The notes beneath the pieces were generated by a model. It was not told the DNA's origin. It did no database searches and worked only from the letters and a program-made list of their open reading frames with translations. The translations under genes and the position numbers were made by a program. This document shows positions 1-4,833 of a DNA stretch of 6,160 nucleotides, piece after piece. The stretch comes from an uncultured Helicobacteraceae bacterium (GTDB lineage Bacteria > Campylobacterota > Campylobacteria > Campylobacterales > Helicobacteraceae). The stretch spans positions 1-6,160 of the forward strand of contig CAKVEH010000082.1 of NCBI GenBank assembly GCA_934728205.1, given 5' to 3'. Numbering within the stretch: the first letter of the stretch is position 1; each line of letters opens with the position of its first letter.

Positions 1-155
1 TCATAAACCATACTTAATGTCGCATAACGCGGAGTGAGAGAATCTCGGCGGGCAAGTTTTAGTGTAATATCTAGTGCGTCTTTACCGCTAAGTCGGACGA
101 TACAAATCGCACCGATACCAATAGGAGTGGAGATTCCAACGATTGTATCTTGCAT
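1..155 (-). CDS. mnmE: MnmE (TrmE) tRNA uridine-5-carboxymethylaminomethyl GTPase, N-terminal fragment
   Basis: This is the 5' end of mnmE, cut by the window edge; 51 codons are visible. MnmE with MnmG installs the cmnm5 group on the wobble uridine of certain tRNAs, using GTP hydrolysis and a folate-derived one-carbon unit. The visible start reads [20 protein letters not shown] followed by RLSGKDALDI. That matches the start of the MnmE N-terminal (tetrahydrofolate-binding, dimerising) domain, whose hallmarks are a DTIVA-x-(A/S)TP opening, a Gly-rich turn and a (I/V)RxSG segment. The GTPase domain lies outside the window. The ATG shares its A with the jag stop codon (TAATG), so translation is probably coupled to jag, and only a weak AAGAG-like ribosome site precedes it. 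Placing mnmE directly after yidC-jag is a common bacterial arrangement, which supports the call despite the short fragment. Confidence 0.93.
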   Translation of the reverse strand, partial: MQDTIVGISTPIGIGAICIVRLSGKDALDITLKLARRDSLTPRYATLSMVY

Positions 156-1162
156 TAACTCTTTTTAAAATCGTTGATAATAATATATTTCTCACCCTCA
201 TCAGTGAGGCGAAAGGACACATACTTTTGTGGGAAAATCTCGCGCAACTTGCCAAGTGCGATATAAGCCAAAATACCATCTAATGGCTTTGTTTGTGCTT
301 TTGAGGTTGCATTAACCTGCTCAATAATCCCCTCTAAATACACATCAATCATTTGCTCTTGGTTTTTCAAAAATTCTGCTACTTCTAAACGCACACTCAC
401 GCCATATTTTGGGTTAATCCAATTAAATAGCAAATAGCTCAAAGCCTTGTAACGATAGCCTTTCTCACCTATTAAAAGTGCGCAATCCCTCCCATCAATG
501 GTAATACAGAGTTCATCATTCATAAAAACCACCTTAATATGGTCAATCTCAAAAGGTAGATAAGAAAATAACTCCTTTAGCTCGTGCTCAATATCGCCAA
601 CCATAGCCTTCTCATCAATTTCTTTAATCTTTGGCGTGCTCGCAACGGCAGTAAGATTTGAGACATTGTAATCTTTAGAATCTTGTGTAGATTGGAATGT
701 GCCTTTTGCTTTGTGCTTTAAATGATTTGCACTCGTGCAATCTACTTCTTGCTCACCCCAGCTCGTATCACCCCAAAGATTATCATTAAAATCATCATAA
801 GTGTTTTCATATCGCTCTTTTGTGGGAATCTTTTTGTGTGTGTTGCTTGTGTTTGGGTATTCGTGTGTGTTTTTTTGTGGTGTTTGAAATGATTGTTTGA
901 TATTTTGGGGTTGTGGTGCATTTGCTTTTTTAGCGTATGTGAAATCTCCACTATCTTGCTTTGGTGTATTTTGCTCATTATCTGCTTCATTGTGTCCCTT
1001 TTTGTAATCCACGATAATAACCGCATCTTTACGCCCAATGCCCAAAATCCCAGCACTTGGATTCTGAGCGACTTCATATTCTAAATCCACTACGGAGCAT
1101 TTAAATTCCTCAGAAGCAAGCAAAAGCGCGTCTTGGAGTGTTTTAGCAGTAATTTTTTTCAT
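155..1162 (-). CDS. jag: Jag/KhpB RNA-binding protein (Jag-N, long linker, KH, degenerate R3H)
   Basis: 335-residue Jag/KhpB homologue encoded just after yidC, its usual partner. Jag proteins are cytoplasmic RNA-binding proteins, linked in Gram-positives to cell elongation and to KhpA; the role here is inferred. Residues 1-52 form a Jag-N domain, with the [12 protein letters not shown] signature at 36-47. Residues about 55-185 are a polar, low-complexity linker rich in N, Q, T, K and H, probably disordered and long for the family. Residues about 187-262 form a type II KH domain with the GxxG loop GEKG at 232-235. The C-terminal part (about 263-335) lies where R3H is expected, but the Arg and His of the R-x3-H motif are not apparent: after PLDG the sequence runs [14 protein letters not shown]. 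The ATG overlaps the yidC stop (ATGA) and follows a near-perfect AGGAGG ribosome site, which fixes the start. Confidence 0.92.
   Translation of the reverse strand: MKKITAKTLQDALLLASEEFKCSVVDLEYEVAQNPSAGILGIGRKDAVIIVDYKKGHNEADNEQNTPKQDSGDFTYAKKANAPQPQNIKQSFQTPQKNTHEYPNTSNTHKKIPTKERYENTYDDFNDNLWGDTSWGEQEVDCTSANHLKHKAKGTFQSTQDSKDYNVSNLTAVASTPKIKEIDEKAMVGDIEHELKELFSYLPFEIDHIKVVFMNDELCITIDGRDCALLIGEKGYRYKALSYLLFNWINPKYGVSVRLEVAEFLKNQEQMIDVYLEGIIEQVNATSKAQTKPLDGILAYIALGKLREIFPQKYVSFRLTDEGEKYIIINDFKKS
952..975 (-). repeat. Copy 1 of a short dispersed repeat (in jag linker)
   Basis: The plus-strand 19-mer beginning TATCTTGCTTTGGTGTATT at 952-970 recurs exactly at 2811-2829; extended to 24 bases there is one mismatch. 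Here it encodes NTPKQD in the disordered linker of Jag. An exact 19-base match is not expected by chance in 6 kb, though both copies lie in low-complexity linkers. Confidence 0.7.
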
Positions 1163-2958
1163 TTGCTCCTCCTCCCTTTATGCTTGGTTTGCTCCTCTAT
1201 GTTTGTCTCTTTTGCTTCTTTTATCTTTTGGGCTATGGCTTTTTTACGCTCAAGGACTTTGTTAATGACAAGCTGCTGAATGATAGAAAAAATGTTGTTA
1301 ATCGTCCAATAAAGCACCAGCCCAGCAGGGAATGGAAAAACAATGAAAAATATCATAAAAAACCACGGCAACATTTTAAAAACTTTTTCTTGCATTGGGT
1401 CGGTGAAGTTTGATGGAGTGAGAATCTGCGAGAGATACATCGTAACGCCCATAAGCACAGGTAACACAAAATATGGGTCAATCGCACTTAAATCACTAAT
1501 CCAAAAAATCCACTCCGAATTTTTCAACTCAATGGCATTATACAACACACGATAAATAGCAAAAAATACAGGGATTTGTAACAATAACGGCAAACAGCCA
1601 CCAAGCGGATTTGCGCCGTGCTTTTTATACAGCTCCATCATTTGCATTTGCATTTTTTGTGGGTCGCCTTTGTAACGCGTCTGAATCTCTTTCATCATTG
1701 GTGCAATGTCTTTTAGTTTTTGCATTGAGAGGATTCCCTTGTAACTCAATGGAAAAAGCACCAATCGCACTAAGAGGGTTAAAAGCACGATTGCCCATCC
1801 CCAATTCCCACAAATGCCATACAACCAATCAAGGAGTAAAAATATCCACTCTGCAAAGAAAGTAAAAACCCCGTATTCCACGACATCTGAAAGTTCTTTA
1901 TGAATGTGTTCTAATGCTTTATAATCCTTTGGTCCAATATATCCATAAAAGCTGTCCTGCCCATAGAGCTTCATATATGGCATTGGATTATCTTGTAAAT
2001 CTCTTCCTATGCGGATGTTTAGACCTTTGGCTAAATCTTTAGTGTAAAATAAACTTGTATAATATCTATCCACGCTGGCGATAAAGCGTGATTTAGGGAA
2101 GTCCTCATTTTGTGCATCACCATCTTCTATTTTTTTGATAGAACCATCATCTTTTTTCAAAAGCACCCCACGAAAGACATAATTATCCTTATCACCCTTT
2201 GGACGCATACCATTGCTGATAAAATACTCAAGATTTGGGTTACTCACGCTAATGCGCACTTCATAAGTCAAATCTTCATAAAACTTCAGTTCTTTAGTAA
2301 TGCTTACTTCGCCAAGATTTTGTGTAAGGGTGAGTGTTTGTGATGACTTTTGCCCAGAATCTCCGCTAGATTCTATCTCTAGGCGTGGAGCAGAAGCGAT
2401 ATATGGCGTGCTAAACGCCTTTTGATTTATTGCATTATCACTAAATCGCACCTCAATGGCTCTTAACTCAGATTCCCCAAAAAGAGCAAGTTTGTCAATA
2501 TGAGGTTTGGTAGAAGAACCACCAAAAAGCGAGCCAATGATACTAAAGAGACTTTCTTGCTCATCGCGTGTGAATTTCTCATCCTTTAAATACACTTCTC
2601 TAATACGCCCGAGCGCGTCAATTTCAATCTCAAAATCTTTAGATTCTATCACCGAAATAAGAGAATCTTTAAGCGGGATATTGCTTTGTGCTTGCGGTGC
2701 GAAATTTTGTGCATTGTCTTTAGGCGTAGCAGGACTAGATTGTGCAATAGGTGCATTGCCTATGTTATTTGTATTATTTGTAGCTTGCTCTATGGCATTT
2801 GAGGAAGTGGTATCTTGCTTTGGTGTATTGTGCTTTTGCTCTGGTGGAAAAATCGTCATATATATAGCAAAAAAACCAATGCTTAAGGCGATAACCAACA
2901 TTATGCGCCCAAGACCACCGCCATCGTCATTGTTTTGATTAGGATTTGGATAATACAT
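1159..2958 (-). CDS. yidC: Membrane protein insertase YidC (Oxa1 family)
   Basis: Complete 599-residue inner-membrane insertase of the Gram-negative YidC type, which inserts and folds membrane proteins with or without SecYEG. The N-terminus (17-36, [20 protein letters not shown]) is an uncleaved first transmembrane helix. It is followed by an N/Q/S/A-rich linker (about 40-95) and a large periplasmic domain (about 100-360). The conserved 60KD_IMP/Oxa1 core runs from about 366 to 570. It contains the hydrophilic-groove arginine R398 in [13 protein letters not shown], the cytoplasmic coiled-coil loop 409-447, [20 protein letters not shown] at 453-472 and the family signature [15 protein letters not shown] at 541-555. 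A basic tail (571-599) fits ribosome binding. The ATG lies 10 bp after yidD with an AAAGG ribosome site at 2970-2966 that overlaps the yidD stop. The stop overlaps the jag start by four bases. Length and order are normal for the family. Confidence 0.98.
   Translation of the reverse strand: MYYPNPNQNNDDGGGLGRIMLVIALSIGFFAIYMTIFPPEQKHNTPKQDTTSSNAIEQATNNTNNIGNAPIAQSSPATPKDNAQNFAPQAQSNIPLKDSLISVIESKDFEIEIDALGRIREVYLKDEKFTRDEQESLFSIIGSLFGGSSTKPHIDKLALFGESELRAIEVRFSDNAINQKAFSTPYIASAPRLEIESSGDSGQKSSQTLTLTQNLGEVSITKELKFYEDLTYEVRISVSNPNLEYFISNGMRPKGDKDNYVFRGVLLKKDDGSIKKIEDGDAQNEDFPKSRFIASVDRYYTSLFYTKDLAKGLNIRIGRDLQDNPMPYMKLYGQDSFYGYIGPKDYKALEHIHKELSDVVEYGVFTFFAEWIFLLLDWLYGICGNWGWAIVLLTLLVRLVLFPLSYKGILSMQKLKDIAPMMKEIQTRYKGDPQKMQMQMMELYKKHGANPLGGCLPLLLQIPVFFAIYRVLYNAIELKNSEWIFWISDLSAIDPYFVLPVLMGVTMYLSQILTPSNFTDPMQEKVFKMLPWFFMIFFIVFPFPAGLVLYWTINNIFSIIQQLVINKVLERKKAIAQKIKEAKETNIEEQTKHKGRRSK
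1166..1176 (-). promoter_or_regulatory. Strong ribosome binding site for jag inside the 3' end of yidC
   Basis: On the minus strand the last yidC codons read GGGAGGAGGAG, which contains AGGAGG at 1173-1168, five bases before the jag ATG. It is the best Shine-Dalgarno match in the window. It also encodes the basic YidC C-terminus GRRSK, so the sequence is under two constraints. It should allow jag to be initiated well on top of any coupling through the ATGA overlap. Confidence 0.85.
2811..2834 (-). repeat. Copy 2 of the short dispersed repeat (in yidC linker)
   Basis: Same 24-base segment as at 952-975 with one difference. It encodes NTPKQD in the same frame, in the linker just after the first YidC transmembrane helix. 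Both copies are in the same orientation relative to their genes and fall in non-conserved linker regions. Confidence 0.7.
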
Positions 2959-2965
2959 TATTTAA

Positions 2966-2970
2966 CCTTT
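2966..2970 (-). promoter_or_regulatory. Ribosome binding site of yidC overlapping the yidD stop
   Basis: The minus strand reads TTTTAAAGG then TTAAATA then ATG. The AAAGG sits seven bases before the yidC ATG, and its first A residues belong to the yidD TAA. Ribosomes finishing yidD therefore stop on the yidC initiation site, favouring coupled synthesis of these two partners. Confidence 0.75.
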
Positions 2971-3448
2971 AAAATGATTTAATTATAACAAATGTGCCCT
3001 TAACTCGTTTGGGATATGAAATTGTAGCTAAAAATAGAGAATTTTTGTAAGGGAGTAACCAATATTTTATGCGTTTTTGTTGTGGATTTGCTGTGAAAAA
3101 AATTGGACAAATACTTATTTCTAAGGTTGGATAGTCTATGCCACCACTGCTTAAAGGATTACACATAAAGATTCTGTGCGTGATTTTTAACACCGCTTTA
3201 AATGGTTTATTAAAATCAAATAACCAAAGAGCATAATTTGAACAACTAGGATAGAATCTACAGCTCCGCCCAATGGCTAAGGAGAAACTTTTTTGATAGA
3301 TAATGACAAAAAACTTCAATGTTTTGCTTAAAATCACATTAAACATAGAAAAAACGCAAGAGCATACAACCCGCAATGCAAGAACACAACGCGCAAATAT
3401 TAACTTTGTTTTGCTGGCAAGTTTTGGGAGATTAAAGATTTTTGGCAT
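2969..3448 (-). CDS. yidD: Membrane protein insertion efficiency factor YidD
   Basis: YidD is a small protein at the inner face of the inner membrane that assists YidC-dependent insertion. The conserved core is clear: IIYQKSFSLAIGRSCRFYPS (49-68) followed by CSNYALWLF, containing the Cys63-x5-Cys69-Ser-x-Tyr motif, and CNPLSSGGIDYP (96-107), the local form of the usual CHPxxxGGxDPVP. At 159 residues it is longer than typical YidD (roughly 75-120). There is an extra N-terminus of about 40 hydrophobic/basic residues and a C-terminal tail of about 50 (KYWLLPYKNS...FVIIKSF). A similar tail, as I recall, occurs in the H. pylori homologue. The start is uncertain. The first ATG overlaps rnpA by 17 bp and has no clear ribosome site. 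M35 (3346-3344) would give a 125-residue protein but also lacks one. Its place between rnpA and yidC strongly supports the identity. Confidence 0.93.
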   Translation of the reverse strand: MPKIFNLPKLASKTKLIFARCVLALRVVCSCVFSMFNVILSKTLKFFVIIYQKSFSLAIGRSCRFYPSCSNYALWLFDFNKPFKAVLKITHRIFMCNPLSSGGIDYPTLEISICPIFFTANPQQKRIKYWLLPYKNSLFLATISYPKRVKGTFVIIKSF

Positions 3449-3872
3449 TGTATCGAATAGCTTTTAAACTTAATGTGCGTAATGATTGAAAGTCAAGCTC
3501 GCCAAATGAGGGTTTAGGCACAAAAACTATCATCTGCCCATTAAATTCTCTGCTTGCACACAACGCACGCAATCGGCGTTTGTAAAGGTTGCGTGTCGGG
3601 GCATTTCCAACCTTACGCGAAACACTTAGCCCCAAATACACTTGCGCTCCACGCGCAATAATAGATTGAAAAACAGAGAAATCTTTAAGACTTGTGCCAC
3701 GATGATTGTCTTGTGAAGTTCGCGCCTTTAGTGTGTGCAAGTGAGCAAAATCAATGATAAATGCAGTAAAAAAATCTGTGCTAAAGCGTCTGCCATTTTT
3801 AAATACGACATCAAATTCGCAAGTGCGCTTTAGCGAGCTAAGTTTGAGGGATTGATTGGCTTTTTGTGTCAT
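3432..3872 (-). CDS. rnpA: Ribonuclease P protein component
   Basis: 146-residue protein subunit of RNase P, which helps the catalytic RNA bind and process tRNA 5' leaders. The N-terminus (SLKRTCEFDVVFKNGRRFST, 13-32) matches the family start LxxxxxFxxVFxxGRR. The core GLSVSRKVGNAPTRNLYKRR (81-100) followed by LRAL is the RNase P protein signature. The central RNR of the usual RNRxKR is RNL here (R94-N95-L96-Y97-K98-R99). Residues about 43-77 form an insertion of polar residues between two core strands, making the protein longer than the common 110-120. IVFVPKPSF (115-123) corresponds to the strand usually reading D(I/V)V(V/I)xARP. The ATG shares one base with the rpmH stop (TAATG), and the 3' end overlaps the first ATG of yidD by 17 bp. 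The rpmH-rnpA pairing is nearly universal in bacteria, so identity is secure despite divergence. Confidence 0.95.
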   Translation of the reverse strand: MTQKANQSLKLSSLKRTCEFDVVFKNGRRFSTDFFTAFIIDFAHLHTLKARTSQDNHRGTSLKDFSVFQSIIARGAQVYLGLSVSRKVGNAPTRNLYKRRLRALCASREFNGQMIVFVPKPSFGELDFQSLRTLSLKAIRYNAKNL

Positions 3873-4009
3873 TAAGCCACACTTAGTCGCTTTCTCCCTT
3901 TTGCACGCCGAGCGTTAATCACTCTGCGCCCATTTTTTGTTTTCATTCTCGCACGAAATCCGTGAGTTCGCTTTCTTGGTGTGTTATGTGGTTGGTAGGT
4001 TCGTTTCAT
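3872..4009 (-). CDS. rpmH: 50S ribosomal protein bL34
   Basis: Complete 45-codon gene too short for a 60-residue ORF cutoff. The protein begins [20 protein letters not shown] and continues [20 protein letters not shown], ending RLSVA. This is the standard, extremely basic bL34 sequence, which packs into 23S rRNA in the large subunit. The ATG at 4009-4007 has an AAAGG ribosome site at 4021-4017, seven bases upstream. The stop TAA (3874-3872) overlaps the rnpA ATG by one base. The gene heads the conserved block rpmH-rnpA-yidD-yidC-jag-mnmE. A possible 14-residue ORF ends directly against its start. I see no convincing promoter in the 63 bases upstream, so transcription may start inside or before the ompA-like gene. 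Confidence 0.98.
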   Translation of the reverse strand: MKRTYQPHNTPRKRTHGFRARMKTKNGRRVINARRAKGRKRLSVA

Positions 4010-4054
4010 TTACTTGCCTTTGTATAAAGTGAAATAAATTTGCGATTGTGCCAT
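4010..4054 (-). CDS. Possible 14-residue leader ORF upstream of rpmH (hypothetical)
   Basis: The minus strand carries AAGGA (4064-4060), five bases, then ATG, followed by codons for MAQSQIYFTLYKGK and a TAA that directly abuts the rpmH ATG (TAAATG). Both the ribosome site and its spacing are good. The frame continues that of the upstream ompA-like gene after its TAG stop. The rpmH ribosome site lies inside the last codons of this ORF, so its translation could open or mask the rpmH initiation region. I know of no family for this peptide. An open frame of 15 codons is easily produced by chance, so this is a candidate only. Confidence 0.4.
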   Translation of the reverse strand: MAQSQIYFTLYKGK

Positions 4055-4072
4055 AAATTTCCTTAAAAAACG
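4010..4072 (-). other. Gap between ompA-like gene and rpmH; no clear terminator or promoter
   Basis: These 63 bases are the longest non-coding stretch seen. After the TAG of the ompA-like gene comes a run of six T on the minus strand (4070-4065), but no GC-rich hairpin precedes it, so an intrinsic terminator is not supported. No well-placed -10/-35 pair is evident. Read-through transcription from the zorAB-like pair into rpmH is therefore possible. The stretch mainly holds the putative leader ORF and the rpmH ribosome binding site. Confidence 0.5.
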
Positions 4073-4801
4073 CTATTTTTCTGCAAATTCCTTGCTTAAA
4101 TCTAAAATTTCAAGTAGATTCTCATTTGACTTTGTAATCACGCGAAATTCTACCCTACGCGATTTTTTATCATTATCTAATGGCTTTGCAAAACTAAGTC
4201 CGTTGGCACGCAACACTGCAATAAGCCACTTTTTGTGTGCATTTATAGAGCGTTGATTAAAGCAATATTTGAGCACTTCAAATGCCCTTGCTTGAGAGAG
4301 TTCAGCATTCCCCAAATATCGCTCTTCAATGCTAATTGCACTTATCCAATCTGTTGAAGTATGCCCCTCTATACGAATTTCCTCAATATTTACTTGATAT
4401 TTTGGGAGAGTGAGAATCTTTATATAACGCGGGAAAAAGTCATCTAAAATATCTTTAAATCGCTGTTTGACTTGCTTATCCCCAGCGTCAAAGAGCACTT
4501 CAGGCTCGCGGAATCTAATGGTATTATCCACATCAATTTGTGCATCCCAACGCGCCAAATCCTTAGAAAATTCCTTTTGCAAATCTAAAAAAAGCTCTGC
4601 TTGTAAATTTGAGTAATTTTGTGCTATGGCTGTGATTTTTTCATTGATTTCGCTTAATCGCTTATTTTGCGCGCTTAGCTCATCTTGAGCTTGTTGAGAA
4701 AGTATCATAAAAGCAATCATCACTAGCAAAAAAATCATCATAATCCCAGCCATCATATCTGAGATACTTATCCAATGATTGTGTGAGGATTTATTATTCA
4801 T
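4073..4801 (-). CDS. ZorB/MotB-like OmpA-family membrane protein (proton-channel partner)
   Basis: Complete 242-residue protein with the build of ZorB/MotB. It has a short cytoplasmic N-terminus, one transmembrane helix at about 13-34 and a coiled-coil-like stretch (about 36-75). A C-terminal OmpA-like peptidoglycan-binding domain follows (about 95-225). The motif WISISDMMAGIMMIFLLVMI (10-29) places Asp15 at the start of the helix, where MotB and ExbD carry the proton-accepting aspartate. SDxMxGxMMxF is typical of ZorB-like proteins as I recall them. OmpA-domain landmarks are VLFDAGDKQV (102-111), IRIEGHTSTDW (142-152), LSQARAFEVL (168-177) and RRVEFRV (215-221). The canonical GHTD aspartate is replaced (GHTST). 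It starts 32 bp after the coiled-coil gene with an AAGGG ribosome site at 4813-4809. Plain MotB or another OmpA stator is the alternative; the ZorA-like neighbour favours ZorB. Confidence 0.85.
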   Translation of the reverse strand: MNNKSSHNHWISISDMMAGIMMIFLLVMIAFMILSQQAQDELSAQNKRLSEINEKITAIAQNYSNLQAELFLDLQKEFSKDLARWDAQIDVDNTIRFREPEVLFDAGDKQVKQRFKDILDDFFPRYIKILTLPKYQVNIEEIRIEGHTSTDWISAISIEERYLGNAELSQARAFEVLKYCFNQRSINAHKKWLIAVLRANGLSFAKPLDNDKKSRRVEFRVITKSNENLLEILDLSKEFAEK

Positions 4802-4808
4802 TATTTAG

Positions 4809-4813
4809 CCCTT
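4809..4813 (-). promoter_or_regulatory. Ribosome binding site of the ZorB-like gene
   Basis: AAGGG lies seven bases before the ATG at 4801, inside the 32-base gap after the ZorA-like stop. It supports this start, which places a short N-terminal segment and then the transmembrane helix at the very beginning of the protein, as expected for the family. Confidence 0.65.
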
Positions 4814-4833
4814 AGATTCTGTGCTTTTGTGTA

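Noticed and set aside
742..1077. 111-codon ORF on the minus strand in another frame within jag
   Set aside because: It lies wholly within the low-complexity Jag linker and N-terminal domain; the Jag frame has clear domains, and repetitive composition keeps the alternative frame open.
893..1084. Hydrophobic 63-codon ORF on the plus strand, looking like a small membrane protein
   Set aside because: It is antisense to the N/Q/K-rich linker, which automatically gives I/L/F/C-rich translation; no ribosome site or family resemblance.
2507..2938. 143-codon plus-strand ORF opposite the N-terminus of yidC
   Set aside because: Antisense shadow of a conserved gene; no recognisable domain and no ribosome site.
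3872..4009. Replication origin or dnaA next to rpmH, as in many bacteria
   Set aside because: No dnaA gene, DnaA-box cluster or AT-rich unwinding region is visible; the upstream genes are the motor pair.
4021..4026. TATACA resembling a -10 promoter box just before rpmH
   Set aside because: Transcription would start about 5 bases before the ATG, leaving out the rpmH ribosome site, and no -35 or extended -10 is evident.
4061..4075. T-run after the ZorB-like stop as an intrinsic terminator
   Set aside because: No GC-rich stem precedes the six T; only a weak A/T pairing is possible.
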